Shown here: positions 26,150-35,290 of the stretch, piece after piece
Position numbering within the stretch: position 1 is the stretch's first letter
How the letters are laid out: each line of letters starts with the position of its first letter
Assembly: GCF_039831995.1 (NCBI RefSeq)
Contig: NZ_JBDOIO010000003.1
Coordinates: 1,674,001-1,738,000 of the forward strand
Reading direction: 5' to 3'
Source of the DNA: Paenibacillus pabuli
GTDB taxonomy: Bacteria; Bacillota; Bacilli; Paenibacillales; Paenibacillaceae
DNA length: 64,000 nt
Notes under the pieces: model-generated
Database searches by the model: none
Seen by the model: the letters and a program-made list of their open reading frames with translations, nothing else
What the model was told of the DNA's origin: nothing
Program-made: the position numbers and the translations under genes

Positions 26150-26178
26150 TATCGTATGCAGTGGCCCACAGGGGGGTG
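26150..26178 (-). promoter_or_regulatory. Putative SigK promoter of dpaA-dpaB
   Basis: Minus strand: CACC (26175-26178) fits the SigK -35 mACm, 16 bp spacer, CATACGATA (26150-26158) fits CATAnnnTA at every fixed position. It lies about 35 bp before the dpaA ATG. SigK control of spoVF is established in B. subtilis. Confidence 0.72.
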
Positions 26179-26203
26179 AAAACATTTCCTTTCTCTTCTC
26201 TAA

Positions 26204-26231
26204 ACAAAAAAGCCTTCCCGTATGGGAAGGC
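26204..26231 (-). terminator. Intrinsic terminator after dut
   Basis: GCCTTCCC / GGGAAGGC stem (arms 26224-26231 and 26212-26219) with a 4 nt loop, then TTTTTTG on the minus strand. Confidence 0.92.
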
Positions 26232-26254
26232 CCTTCATCATTCGTAGCAGCTTA

Positions 26255-26701
26255 TTATTTTCCGGTATGACCGAATCCGCCTTCGCCACGAACTGTTTCC
26301 GAGAGTTCGTTCACTTCGGTTAGTTCAACAGCAGGCACAGTCTGAAACACGATCTGAGCAATGCGTTCACCCCGTACAATCGTGAATGGCTCTTGGCCCA
26401 GATTAATCAATAGCACCTTAACCTCACCCCGGTAATCCGCATCAATGGTACCCGGTGTGTTTAAACAGGTAATGCCGTGTTTGAACGCCAGACCGCTGCG
26501 TGGGCGGATCTGTGCTTCAAGGCCAGCAGGCATAGCCATGGCCAAGCCAGTCGGAATCAGCGTGCGCTGTCCCGGCTGCAATACAACGTCCTCCTGAAGC
26601 GCAGCAACTACATCAAAGCCTGATGCAAGCTCCGACATTTTTTGAGGCAGCTTAATATCTTCATTGCCCGGTAGCTTTTGAATTTGAACGTAATGCAACA
26701 A
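26255..26701 (-). CDS. dut: dUTP diphosphatase
   Basis: About 148 residues with all five trimeric dUTPase motifs: GFDVVA (motif 1), RPRSGLA (2), [11 protein letters not shown] (3), [10 protein letters not shown] (4) and the Gly-rich [10 protein letters not shown] tail (5). It hydrolyses dUTP to dUMP and keeps uracil out of DNA. The start is uncertain: AAGGG at about 26708-26712 is adjacent to an ATG at 26707 but well spaced from TTG codons at 26701 and 26698. TTG 26701 ([12 protein letters not shown]) is used here. It overlaps the end of the upstream M16 peptidase gene by about 40 bases and is closed by a terminator. Confidence 0.92.
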   Translation of the reverse strand: MLHYVQIQKLPGNEDIKLPQKMSELASGFDVVAALQEDVVLQPGQRTLIPTGLAMAMPAGLEAQIRPRSGLAFKHGITCLNTPGTIDADYRGEVKVLLINLGQEPFTIVRGERIAQIVFQTVPAVELTEVNELSETVRGEGGFGHTGK

Positions 26702-27944
26702 AATCATCCCTTCTTAATCCAGCAATGGTGCGATCGGAAGCACCGACCATAGCAAGCGCAAATGGCTCCGCGAACATCAGGTCAAGTACAGCATCGATAT
26801 CATCCATCGTTACTTGTTCAATTTTGGCTATCATTTCATCCAGCGTATGGTGTCTGCCCAGCATCAGTTCGTTTTTACCCAAACGATTCATCCGGCTTCC
26901 CGTACTCTCCAAACTGAGAATCAGACTTCCTTTCAGCTGTTCTTTTCCTTTGCGCAGTTCATCTTCTGTCAGACCGTTCACGGCAAGATCCTGCAGAACC
27001 TCTTTGGTCAGATCCAACACTTCTTTCGTTTGTTTCGGTGCAGTACCTGCATATATCGTGAACAATCCGCTGTCCGCATGAGAACTGTGATAGGAATATA
27101 CGGAGTATGCCAGTCCGCGCTTTTCACGAATTTCCTGGAACAGTCTGGAGCTCATGCCGCCACCAATGGCATTGTTCAATACAACCATGGCAAACTGCAG
27201 GGGATCTCCGATTTTGCAGCCTGGAAACGAAATACAGATATGATTCTGTTCGGTTTTCTTCTTGTGAAAGAGCTGTCCACTTTGGAATTTGGGAACGGTA
27301 ATCTGTTCAGCCGCACCGTGAACGTCAAATGATCCAAAATGTTTTTCCATCAAATCAATCACACTGTCATCAATATTGCCTGCAATACTAATGACTGTAT
27401 TCTCAATGGTATAGTGCTCCTTCATGTATGCGCGCAGATCGCTGGAATCCATCGCTTTAAGCCGTTCCTCCGTACCCAGAATCGGGTACGCCAGCGGATG
27501 TTCTCCATAGGCAGCCGTAGCCATCAAATCGTGAACCATATCATCCGGTGTATCCTCGTACATTGAAATCTCTTCCAGGATGACGTTTTTCTCCTTGATG
27601 AGCTCGCCATCATCCATTTTGGAACGGAAAAACATGTCAGACAATACATCTACAGCGATAGGCAGATGCTCATCCAATACTTTAGCATAATAACACGTGT
27701 ATTCTTTCGAAGTGAACGCGTTCACGTTACCGCCAATAGCATCAAACTGTTCCGCAATTGCCTTGGCGTCGTAACGATCCGTTCCCTTGAACAACATGTG
27801 TTCAATAAAATGTGATACTCCATTGTTTACAGGCTGCTCGTTACGCGATCCTGTCTTGACCCATATACCAAAAGACACGGAACGACAGGTCGGAATCTGT
27901 TCCATGACTACCCTGAGGCCATTGCCCAGCTGAATTTTTTTCAC
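26661..27944 (-). CDS. mlpA: M16 zinc peptidase (YmxG/MlpA, processing-peptidase-like)
   Basis: 427 residues. The zinc motif HFIEH (H45, E48, H49) is intact and followed by the family's [16 protein letters not shown] segment; the C-terminal half has [20 protein letters not shown]. It is a pitrilysin/mitochondrial-processing-peptidase relative. The B. subtilis orthologue lies in the same pnp-ylxY neighbourhood and has been linked to regulation of extracellular protease production. The start is a GTG 7 bases after GGAGG, 96 bases after ylxY. Probably in one transcript with ylxY and dut. Confidence 0.9.
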   Translation of the reverse strand: MKKIQLGNGLRVVMEQIPTCRSVSFGIWVKTGSRNEQPVNNGVSHFIEHMLFKGTDRYDAKAIAEQFDAIGGNVNAFTSKEYTCYYAKVLDEHLPIAVDVLSDMFFRSKMDDGELIKEKNVILEEISMYEDTPDDMVHDLMATAAYGEHPLAYPILGTEERLKAMDSSDLRAYMKEHYTIENTVISIAGNIDDSVIDLMEKHFGSFDVHGAAEQITVPKFQSGQLFHKKKTEQNHICISFPGCKIGDPLQFAMVVLNNAIGGGMSSRLFQEIREKRGLAYSVYSYHSSHADSGLFTIYAGTAPKQTKEVLDLTKEVLQDLAVNGLTEDELRKGKEQLKGSLILSLESTGSRMNRLGKNELMLGRHHTLDEMIAKIEQVTMDDIDAVLDLMFAEPFALAMVGASDRTIAGLRRDDFVALRSNSKATGQ

Positions 27945-28040
27945 GGTTGGCCCTCCTACATCTCTATAATTGCCTTGATCTCCAAAAAAACGAAATCGAC
28001 ATTTGGTTCCAACTGTTTGATATTAACAAAAAAACGCCGC

Positions 28041-29036
28041 TCACTCAACCGCTGGAGCTTTTATGCGTTCCGAAGATAACGTCTCACTCACTGTCCCCAG
28101 AACGAGTCCTTTCGCTCGAACCGACTCAATCATGCCTTTTAGTGCTCCCGACGAGGACGCTGTGGGATGCATCAAAATTAACGTACCAGCTTCCACCTTC
28201 GCCTCAATTTTATTGACAATTGAAGCGGAACTTGGCTTTCTCCAGTCCACGGTGTCCAGTGTCCATAGGACCGTTTGCAATCCCATGCTTGAAGCAATGT
28301 CCACTGTTTTCTGATTAAAGTCACCTGACGGGGGAGCAAACCACCGGTTTTCCACCCCTAGCGTTTCCTTGAGGAGATCCTCTGTTTTGCTTATCTCCAG
28401 TCTGGCGCGTTCTGCACTCAAACGACTCATGTTTGGATGGGAGTAGGCATGGTTGGACAGTTCATGACCTCGTTTCTGAATCTCTTTGGCGAGCTCTGCA
28501 TTTTTCTTTAACCAGCTTCCATCCAGAAAAAAGGTTGCCTTCACCTTCTCGGCATCGAGAGTGTCAAGCATCGGGATAATATACTCATTGCCCCAGGCCA
28601 CATTAATCATGAACGAAACCATCGGCTTTGCCGGATTGCCCCGGTATATCGGGTGAGCCCCGAGATCCTTAAGCTGGATTTCCGGTTCAACCTGACGGTA
28701 AACGTATGCAATCTTGGTATTGAGGTTACCACCAAGTGCCTTGCGATACGTGGCTTCCACATCAATCTCAAGGCCGTTATACCCCGGTATTGCCTTCCAT
28801 ACCCGGTCCACTTTCGCATTGACCGGAGCTATTTTTGTTTCGGCCGCTTTATCCCGGATCGCCGACAACAAGGCATCCTCTCCAGTCGCCTCCTGAAACA
28901 TATCGAATGCATTTTGTGTCCCCGGGCCATCCCGAATCTCCGTAATGTATGTACGTACACTGCCTACTTGTCCGACCAGTATGACAGCCGCCACACCCGC
29001 CAGAACTGCAACCAGCTTTTTAGATTGGTTTTTCAC
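28041..29036 (-). CDS. ylxY: YlxY, sporulation-associated polysaccharide deacetylase-like protein
   Basis: 331 residues: a signal or anchor helix (about 8-27), an N-terminal extension of about 110 residues, and a NodB-homology domain (about 138-320). The usual NodB motif 1 with its catalytic Asp pair (TFDDG) reads SFMINVAWGNEY here. The second motif, SNHAYSHPN, keeps its His residues. The catalytic Asp is therefore absent, as I recall also for B. subtilis YlxY, so deacetylase activity is doubtful. The start is a GTG 8 bases after GGAGG. A SigE-like promoter at 29066-29094 suggests mother-cell expression. Confidence 0.87.
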   Translation of the reverse strand: MKNQSKKLVAVLAGVAAVILVGQVGSVRTYITEIRDGPGTQNAFDMFQEATGEDALLSAIRDKAAETKIAPVNAKVDRVWKAIPGYNGLEIDVEATYRKALGGNLNTKIAYVYRQVEPEIQLKDLGAHPIYRGNPAKPMVSFMINVAWGNEYIIPMLDTLDAEKVKATFFLDGSWLKKNAELAKEIQKRGHELSNHAYSHPNMSRLSAERARLEISKTEDLLKETLGVENRWFAPPSGDFNQKTVDIASSMGLQTVLWTLDTVDWRKPSSASIVNKIEAKVEAGTLILMHPTASSSGALKGMIESVRAKGLVLGTVSETLSSERIKAPAVE

Positions 29037-29065
29037 AGTTCCATCCTCCCGCCGTCTTTGTCCCC

Positions 29066-29094
29066 ATCATATGAGGACAAGGGCAAGAATATGA
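29066..29094 (-). promoter_or_regulatory. Putative SigE promoter of ylxY
   Basis: Minus strand: TCATATT (29088-29094) fits KMATATT, 14 bp spacer, CATATGAT (29066-29073) matches CATACAMT at 6 of 8 positions. It is 30 bp before the GTG start and after the pnp terminator. Confidence 0.55.
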
Positions 29095-29150
29095 ACAACA
29101 AATTCAGGCGGCCTTTTGAAATCCATTAACGTTAACCGATTTTAGGCGTT

Positions 29151-29184
29151 AAAAAAAGAGCCAGAAATACACATTCTGTCTCTT
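29151..29184 (-). terminator. Intrinsic terminator after pnp
   Basis: A stem of about 11 bp with one mismatch (AGAGACAGAA / TTCTGGCTCT), then a run of seven T on the minus strand at about 29151-29157. Confidence 0.88.
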
Positions 29185-29217
29185 CATTCAATGGATCTGT
29201 ACAGATTTAAGCAGGAT

Positions 29218-31320
29218 TTAGGATTGTGCCGGAGCTTCAGCCGTCAATACTGCTTTGCGGGACAAGTTGATGCGACCTTGTTGGTCAATTTCCGTTACTT
29301 TAACTGTAATGGAATCACCTATGGCTACAACATCTTCTACTTTGGCAACACGTTCTGTCGACAGTTGCGAGATGTGAACCAGACCCTCTTTGTTTGGAAG
29401 AACTTCAACAAATGCACCGAATTTCTCCACACGTTTTACTTTGCCGACATAGATCTCGCCGACCAGCACTTCACGTACGATTCCTTCGATAATCGATTTT
29501 GCCTTATCGTTCATGTCCTGGTTGGAAGAAGCGATAAATACGCGTCCGTCCTGTTCAATATCAATCTTAACACCGGTTTCTTCGATGATTTTATTGATAA
29601 TCTTACCACCAGCACCGATAACATCACGGATTTTATCCGGATTAATATGCATTGTCGTAATCTTAGGAGCATATTGAGACAATTGCTCACGCGGAGTTTT
29701 CATTACTTCGGTCATTTTGCCCAAGATATGCATGCGGCCTTCTTTAGCTTGAGCCAAAGCTTCAGACAAAATTTGACGATCAATTCCATCAATTTTAATA
29801 TCCATTTGGATCGCTGTTACACCTTCCGGTGTTCCTGCCACTTTGAAGTCCATGTCTCCCAAGTGATCTTCCATACCTTGAATATCACTGAGAATGGACA
29901 CATGCTCTCCATCTTTGATCAGACCCATAGCTACCCCAGCAACCGGAGCCTTAATTGGCACACCTGCATCCATCATGGCAAGTGTACTTGCGCAGATACT
30001 TGCCTGTGAAGTCGAACCGTTAGATTCCAGTACTTCTGATACCAGACGAATCGTGTACGGGAAGTCAGTTTCCGATGGAATAACTTTAGCAAGAGCACGT
30101 TCACCCAATGCACCATGTCCAATTTCACGACGACCTGGAGCACGCAATGGACGAGCTTCACCCACGCTGAATGGCGGGAAGTTGTAATGATGCATGAAGC
30201 GTTTGGTTTCTTCCAAGCTGATTCCGTCCAGAATCTGAACATCACCCAATGCACCCAGGGTACAAATGCTGAGCGCTTGTGTTTGACCACGTGTGAACAA
30301 ACCGGAACCATGCGTACGCGGCAGCAAAGATGTATCACACTCAATTGGACGAATCTCAGCAAGACCGCGTCCATCCGGACGAACCTTATCATGGGTGATC
30401 AAGCGGCGTACTTCTTCTTTGACGATATCATGCAGCACTTCTTTCACGTCTTTGAGCAGTTCAGGAGTCTCGATGTATTGCTCTTCAAAATGAGCAACGG
30501 TTTCGTCATTCACTGCATCAATTGCGTCTTGACGTGCATGCTTCTCGGCAATTTTAACCGCTTCTACCAAGCGAGCACTCGCAAATTCACGTACAGCACT
30601 GTTCACTTCAGCGTTTACAGCGTGCAGTTTTACAGCCATTTTTTCTTTGCCGGCCACTTGAACCAGTTGTTCAATGACAGCCACAATGTTTTTGATTTCA
30701 TCATGTCCGAACATGATAGCTTCAAGCATAACTTCTTCCGGAACTTCGTTGGCTTCTGCCTCTACCATCATGATGGCATCTTTGGTTCCTGCAACAACGA
30801 GTTCAATTTCACTGACTTCAAGCTGTGCAATTGTTGGGTTAATGATGAATTCGCCATCAATACGTCCAACTTTCACGCCACCAATCGGTCCGTTGAATGG
30901 TACGTCCGAAATGCTCAGTGCAGCCGATGTACCGATCATCGCAGCAATCTGTGGTTCACAGTCCTGATCAACACTCATAACGATGTTGAGCACTTGTACA
31001 TCATTACGGAAACCTTCAGGGAACAGTGGACGAATTGGACGGTCTGTCAGACGACTAGCCAGAATGGCTTTCTCGCTTGGTCTTCCTTCCCGTTTAATGA
31101 ATCCGCCTGGAATTTTACCTACGGCATACAATCTTTCCTCATAGTTCACCGTCAGCGGGAAAAAGTCCAGATCCTTCGGTTCGCTTGATGCTGTAACGGT
31201 ACACAAAACAACCGTATCTCCGTATGTTACTTTAACGGCAGCATTTGCCTGTTTAGCCAAACGTCCTGTTTCAAGCACAAGCGTTCTTCCACCAAGCTGC
31301 ATTTCAACACGTTTTTCCAT
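29218..31320 (-). CDS. pnp: Polyribonucleotide nucleotidyltransferase (PNPase)
   Basis: 700 residues: two RNase PH-like domains (about 1-230 and 310-540) joined by a helical segment, then KH (about 555-615, [20 protein letters not shown]) and S1 (about 620-690, [21 protein letters not shown]) RNA-binding domains. It degrades RNA 3' to 5' by phosphorolysis. The ATG has GGAGGG upstream. It follows rpsO, separated by the rpsO terminator and about 110 bp, and is followed by its own terminator. Confidence 0.98.
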   Translation of the reverse strand: MEKRVEMQLGGRTLVLETGRLAKQANAAVKVTYGDTVVLCTVTASSEPKDLDFFPLTVNYEERLYAVGKIPGGFIKREGRPSEKAILASRLTDRPIRPLFPEGFRNDVQVLNIVMSVDQDCEPQIAAMIGTSAALSISDVPFNGPIGGVKVGRIDGEFIINPTIAQLEVSEIELVVAGTKDAIMMVEAEANEVPEEVMLEAIMFGHDEIKNIVAVIEQLVQVAGKEKMAVKLHAVNAEVNSAVREFASARLVEAVKIAEKHARQDAIDAVNDETVAHFEEQYIETPELLKDVKEVLHDIVKEEVRRLITHDKVRPDGRGLAEIRPIECDTSLLPRTHGSGLFTRGQTQALSICTLGALGDVQILDGISLEETKRFMHHYNFPPFSVGEARPLRAPGRREIGHGALGERALAKVIPSETDFPYTIRLVSEVLESNGSTSQASICASTLAMMDAGVPIKAPVAGVAMGLIKDGEHVSILSDIQGMEDHLGDMDFKVAGTPEGVTAIQMDIKIDGIDRQILSEALAQAKEGRMHILGKMTEVMKTPREQLSQYAPKITTMHINPDKIRDVIGAGGKIINKIIEETGVKIDIEQDGRVFIASSNQDMNDKAKSIIEGIVREVLVGEIYVGKVKRVEKFGAFVEVLPNKEGLVHISQLSTERVAKVEDVVAIGDSITVKVTEIDQQGRINLSRKAVLTAEAPAQS

Positions 31321-31404
31321 GAAATCCCTCCTTCTAATCGTTCCTTACACAATGGATTCTGCATTTTATCAGTATTTCCTGCTTGTCCTGCATTCATTAA
31401 CTTG

Positions 31405-31429
31405 CAAAACAAAAGCCCCTTGCGGAGCT
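31405..31429 (-). terminator. Terminator downstream of rpsO
   Basis: AGCTCC / GGGGCT stem with a GCAA loop (31414-31429), then TTTGTTTTG on the minus strand. It probably lets some transcription pass into pnp, for which I see no strong separate promoter. Confidence 0.75.
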
Positions 31430-31553
31430 ATCATCTACAAATATATGGCAACATGTTCATCTACAAAACAACCCAGCTGTAAACTCCGCTTGTCCCTCTA
31501 TACAGAGGAACGACGGAAAACAGCCAGGTTGGTTTTGAAAACATGTACGATAA

Positions 31554-31823
31554 TTAACGACGCAATCCGAGTTTCTCGATCAATGCGCTGTAACGTTTAA
31601 CATCTTTGTTTTTCACGTAAGCCAAAAGCTTACGACGTTGACCTACCATTTTCAAAAGTCCACGACGTGAGTGGTGGTCTTTCTTATGCGTACGCAAGTG
31701 GTCTGTCAAACTTCTGATGTTTTCCGTAAGGATAGCAACTTGCACCTCAGGTGATCCAGTATCGGACTCATGAGTTTTGTGCTCGTCGATCAGTTGTTGT
31801 TTACGTTCTTGAGTCAATGCCAT
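31554..31823 (-). CDS. rpsO: 30S ribosomal protein S15
   Basis: 89 residues, full length ([20 protein letters not shown] to EKLGLRR), with the [13 protein letters not shown] and [11 protein letters not shown] signatures. It binds the 16S rRNA three-way junction and nucleates the 30S platform. The ATG at 31823 has AAGGAGGTG 7 bases upstream; the longer frame to 31928 covers the untranslated leader. Promoter and leader hairpins precede it. Order ribF-rpsO-pnp as in B. subtilis. Confidence 0.98.
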   Translation of the reverse strand: MALTQERKQQLIDEHKTHESDTGSPEVQVAILTENIRSLTDHLRTHKKDHHSRRGLLKMVGQRRKLLAYVKNKDVKRYSALIEKLGLRR

Positions 31824-31880
31824 CCTATTCACCTCCTTCATTATAATCGCCATTAGCCTCGTTACCGCCGGTGAGAGCGT

Positions 31881-31919
31881 GCAACCAAGCCAAGGTTGTC
31901 TGTTGTCTATGACGACAAC
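31881..31919 (-). promoter_or_regulatory. Tandem hairpins in the rpsO leader, possible S15 autoregulatory site
   Basis: On the minus strand GTTGTC-N6-GACAAC (31902-31919) is followed by ACAACC-N7-GGTTGC (31881-31899). S15 commonly represses its own mRNA through leader structure in bacteria. These two hairpins lie between the promoter and the ribosome site, but I cannot show that they match a known S15-binding leader. Confidence 0.4.
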
Positions 31920-31926
31920 GTAGTAC

Positions 31927-31956
31927 ATTATATCATAGTTGCCTAACCAAAGTAAA
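31927..31956 (-). promoter_or_regulatory. SigA-like promoter of rpsO
   Basis: Minus strand: TTTACT (31951-31956), 18 bp, perfect TATAAT (31927-31932). It is just downstream of the ribF stop codon. Confidence 0.7.
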
Positions 31957-31982
31957 TGTAAACATGCATTTTACTCGGAATT

Positions 31983-32921
31983 TCAACCTAAGAGTCTTGC
32001 AGCAGTCAAGGCATCTTCCCGAATCTGGCGAATCAGAGCGTCGATGGAGTCAAACTTGCGTTCTTCACGAATATAGTGAACCAGCTCTACCTTCAGTTCC
32101 TCATCATAGAGATGTCCTTCAAAATCAAGTACATGTACTTCAAATGTAGGCTTCATCCCGCTATCGTGGAACGTAGGTTTCACACCGAGGTTCATTACCC
32201 CTCGTAACGACCGCTCGCCATGATATACACGTACAGCATACACACCTTTCGCAGGTGCCACATAATGATCAGTCAATTCGAGATTGGCAGTTGGGAAACC
32301 AATGGTCCGGCCGCGTTTCTCTCCGTGGATAACCGTGCCTCTAATACTGTATGGACGTCCCAGCCACTGACTCGCTTCATCCATTTCTCCACGTTTAAGC
32401 AAACCACGGATCAAAGAACTGCTGACCTTCTCGCCATTAAGCAGGAATGGAGGTACCGTTTCTACAGACATCTCATTGCTGCCCAGCGAACGAAGCATCT
32501 GCTCATCACCCGCTCCCTTGTGACCAAAACGGAAGTCAAAACCAACTACCGCCGTTCGTGTCTGAAGTGGAATCAGCAGATCATGTACAAACTGCTCCGG
32601 TGTCAACTGTGAAAATTCTTCATTAAACTCCACAACGTATAACACGTCAACGCCCATCTCTGCCAAGATATCTTCCTTATCTCTCAGGGGCGTCAGATAA
32701 CCTTCGTAATCTCCTTTGCGCATGACTTCCTTCGGATGCGGATGGAAGGTCATTACCGCTGATTGCACGCCCTTTTCACGAGCAATGCGGACAGCTGACA
32801 GAATGACGCTTGCATGTCCGAGATGCATTCCGTCAAATTGGCCAATGGCCAGCACCTGGGGTTGTCTACGCAATTCATCGGAAGTTAATGTCTGCGGATA
32901 CGTTAGCATTACGGTTCTCAT
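31983..32921 (-). CDS. ribF: Bifunctional riboflavin kinase / FAD synthetase
   Basis: 312 residues. The N-terminal FAD synthetase has the nucleotidyltransferase motif IGQFDGMHLGHASVI; the C-terminal flavokinase (about 180-310) has GRTIGFPTANLEL and LRGVMNLGVKPTF. It converts riboflavin to FMN and then FAD. The ATG at 32921 is chosen because AGGTG lies 9 bases before it; an ATG at 32939 has no ribosome site. It is the last gene of the rimP-nusA-infB transcript. Confidence 0.95.
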   Translation of the reverse strand: MRTVMLTYPQTLTSDELRRQPQVLAIGQFDGMHLGHASVILSAVRIAREKGVQSAVMTFHPHPKEVMRKGDYEGYLTPLRDKEDILAEMGVDVLYVVEFNEEFSQLTPEQFVHDLLIPLQTRTAVVGFDFRFGHKGAGDEQMLRSLGSNEMSVETVPPFLLNGEKVSSSLIRGLLKRGEMDEASQWLGRPYSIRGTVIHGEKRGRTIGFPTANLELTDHYVAPAKGVYAVRVYHGERSLRGVMNLGVKPTFHDSGMKPTFEVHVLDFEGHLYDEELKVELVHYIREERKFDSIDALIRQIREDALTAARLLG

Positions 32922-32991
32922 ACAATCATTCACCTGCATTTCACTTGATAGACCGAGCTTAGCATCACATCAACCTAAACTCAAGGTCTCT

Positions 32992-33915
32992 TTATTCCGG
33001 TAAAAAAACCTTAACAGCTCGAACTGTTGGTTTAAGTTCATCCCGTTCGAAGATACCGAGAAATGTGCCATCCTGTGCATATAACCGCAAAAGCCCTGGC
33101 TGTTCCACAGGCGGCTCCAATAAACGTGCGGACAATTTCTGTCCTTGGAGAGCTCCTTTGGTGTGGTCCTCTGGAACTTTATGTGCAGGCATGTAGTCAA
33201 CGGCGTCATCTACCGGAATCAGAACTTCAGCCAGCGTACCTGCGGCCATGTGCTGTTCCACATCCTCAAATCGCAGGCACCGATCCGCTGTGATTCCTGC
33301 GGAAATCGTACGCTCGAGCCGTACCATAGTAGATGGGTATCCCAGTTCGCGGCCAATATCCACGCACAACGTTCGAATATACGTCCCTTTGGAACACAAT
33401 GCCCGGAAGGAAATATCCGTGGTGTCGCCATGCGTTTCCATTCCGGTCAGTTCAATCTCGTAAATCGTAACTTCGCGGCTCTTACGCTCCACTGTTTTGC
33501 CTTCACGTGCAAGCTCATACAGACGTTTACCGTCGACTTTAACCGCAGAATACATGGGTGGAACCTGGGAAATCGTACCCTTAAACTGATTCAGGACCTG
33601 AAGTACCTGTTCTTCAGTAACGTGGACTGATTCTTCCGAACACTCAATAACCTCACCCGTCATATCTTCTGTGTCCGTGGACAGGCCCAATCGTAGTGTT
33701 GCCAAGTACTCTTTCGGAAGTTCCTGCATGTATTCGACTACCCGTGTGGCTCTTCCGAGGCATAGTGGAAGTACACCCGTAACCTGTGGATCCAATGTTC
33801 CAGTGTGACCTATACGTTTCATTTTTAGAATGCGTCGCATTTTGGCTACAACATCATGTGAGGTGAATCCCGCCGGCTTGTATACAGGTAGAATTCCTTC
33901 AAGTGGTTTTACCAT
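32992..33915 (-). CDS. truB: tRNA pseudouridine(55) synthase
   Basis: 307 residues: GILPVYKPAGFTSHDVV, the catalytic Asp in KRIGHTGTLDPQVTGVL, and the YELAREG / SKGTYIRTL motifs, with a C-terminal PUA-like region. It makes pseudouridine 55 in the T-loop of tRNAs. The start codon overlaps the 3' end of nrnA by 7 bases with AGGTG upstream, so translation is coupled. It lies 70 bases before ribF. Confidence 0.96.
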   Translation of the reverse strand: MVKPLEGILPVYKPAGFTSHDVVAKMRRILKMKRIGHTGTLDPQVTGVLPLCLGRATRVVEYMQELPKEYLATLRLGLSTDTEDMTGEVIECSEESVHVTEEQVLQVLNQFKGTISQVPPMYSAVKVDGKRLYELAREGKTVERKSREVTIYEIELTGMETHGDTTDISFRALCSKGTYIRTLCVDIGRELGYPSTMVRLERTISAGITADRCLRFEDVEQHMAAGTLAEVLIPVDDAVDYMPAHKVPEDHTKGALQGQKLSARLLEPPVEQPGLLRLYAQDGTFLGIFERDELKPTVRAVKVFLPE

Positions 33916-34886
33916 TGCGCATTCACCTGCTTCAGCACCTTGGCTACAATCTCTTCTAACTCACCTTCAACACGGCACCCGGCAGCCAGTACGTGGCCCC
34001 CTCCGCCAAATGTCTGTGCAAGCGCAGCGACATCGACTTTACCAGCAGACCGGAGAGACACTTTTACAGCATTATTATTGATGACTTTGAAAAAGATCCC
34101 CACTTCTACGCCTTGAATATTCCGGGGGTAGTTTACAACCCCTTCAAGATCCTCATTGGCCGCTCCACAAGCAATCATATCTTCTGGTGTAATAACCACC
34201 CAAGCAATTTTTCCATCCGCTGTCATTTGCAGACTCGAAAGTGCCTGATTTAATATACGAACTTGGGGAAGTGTAACCTGTTCAAGCAAAATTTGCGCAA
34301 GGTACGGTCCATCCACACCATGCTCAAGCAATTTGGACGCAGTCGTCATTACATTTGGACTGGTATTCGCGTACCGAAACCCGCCTGTATCCGTCAGCAA
34401 CCCTGTATATATAGCCATTGCAGCATCTTGATTCAACGTCACCGGGAACAAGTTTACAAAATCAAACAAGATTTCCGCAGTAGCTGCTGCATCCGGTTTA
34501 ATGATATTTACCGTTCCATAAGCATCATTGGTGGGATGGTGATCAATATTTAGAATAACAGCATCTTCTTCGAAATAATGGCGAGTTAGGCCCACTCTTG
34601 CAAAGTCTGCACAGTCTACACAAATCACTGCTTTATATTTACGCTGCGGTGGTTGTTCGGTCATGTTCACGATTTCATCTGCTCCCCACAAAAAACGCAT
34701 TCGCTGCGGGATCTCACCTTCATTAATCATCGTGAATGTCTTCCCCAGACATGACAGCAGCCAGCCCACTGTTACCGTCGAGCTGACTGCGTCACCGTCC
34801 GGCTGTACATGCGACACGACCAGGTAATCATCATGCTCCAGCAGAAATTGCTTTCCCGCCTGAAGCGCCTGTTCATAAGTGTGCAT
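33909..34886 (-). CDS. nrnA: Bifunctional oligoribonuclease / PAP phosphatase
   Basis: 325 residues, DHH/DHHA1 family. The metal ligands are seen in VSHVQPDGDAVSS (H26, D30, D32), VCVDCADF and NIDHHPTND, and the DHHA1 motif is GGGGHVLAAGC near the C-terminus. It degrades nano-RNAs and dephosphorylates 3'-phosphoadenosine 5'-phosphate. The ATG at 34886 follows AAAGGAG. In B. subtilis nrnA is elsewhere; here it is placed between rbfA and truB, as in several other Firmicutes. Confidence 0.94.
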   Translation of the reverse strand: MHTYEQALQAGKQFLLEHDDYLVVSHVQPDGDAVSSTVTVGWLLSCLGKTFTMINEGEIPQRMRFLWGADEIVNMTEQPPQRKYKAVICVDCADFARVGLTRHYFEEDAVILNIDHHPTNDAYGTVNIIKPDAAATAEILFDFVNLFPVTLNQDAAMAIYTGLLTDTGGFRYANTSPNVMTTASKLLEHGVDGPYLAQILLEQVTLPQVRILNQALSSLQMTADGKIAWVVITPEDMIACGAANEDLEGVVNYPRNIQGVEVGIFFKVINNNAVKVSLRSAGKVDVAALAQTFGGGGHVLAAGCRVEGELEEIVAKVLKQVNAQW

Positions 34887-34905
34887 TGCCGTCTCCTTTA
34901 TGCTG

Positions 34906-35265
34906 TTACTGGGATTCGTTCTTGTCGGTACCAATGTCGCCAAGCAGCTTCTCAATCCGGCTGCCATACGCGATCGATTCGTCGATCTTGAATATCAATT
35001 CAGGTACATGGCGAAGTCTAATTCGCTTGCCCAGCTCGGAACGCAAAAATCCATTTGCTTTATCGAGTGCTTTAAGCGAGTTATCCTTTTGCTCCTGTTC
35101 ACCGAAGACACTCAGATAAACTTTGGCTTGCGACAAGTCATTAGTCACGTCGACACCTGTTACGGTAATGAAGCCGATACGTGGATCTTTCAGTTCAGAC
35201 TGGATGAGCATACTCAATTCTTTCTTGATCTGCTCGCCCACTCTACCTGTACGAATCTTGGCCAT
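34906..35265 (-). CDS. rbfA: 30S ribosome-binding factor A
   Basis: 119 residues, KH-like fold with the conserved [28 protein letters not shown] and [14 protein letters not shown] segments. It helps mature the 5' end of 16S rRNA and aids cold adaptation. The ATG follows GAGGTG. It comes 25 bases after infB; the small ylxP gene found between infB and rbfA in B. subtilis is missing here. Confidence 0.95.
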   Translation of the reverse strand: MAKIRTGRVGEQIKKELSMLIQSELKDPRIGFITVTGVDVTNDLSQAKVYLSVFGEQEQKDNSLKALDKANGFLRSELGKRIRLRHVPELIFKIDESIAYGSRIEKLLGDIGTDKNESQ

Positions 35266-35290
35266 AGTTGTTCACCTCATGCTTCCTTGC

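Noticed and set aside
28020..28050. Terminator after ylxY
   Set aside because: A T run (GGCGTTTTTTTG) is present, but the only stem before it is 4 bp with a long loop; too weak to list.
30115..31188. 357-codon ORF on the plus strand
   Set aside because: Antisense shadow of pnp with no ribosome site and no recognisable domain.
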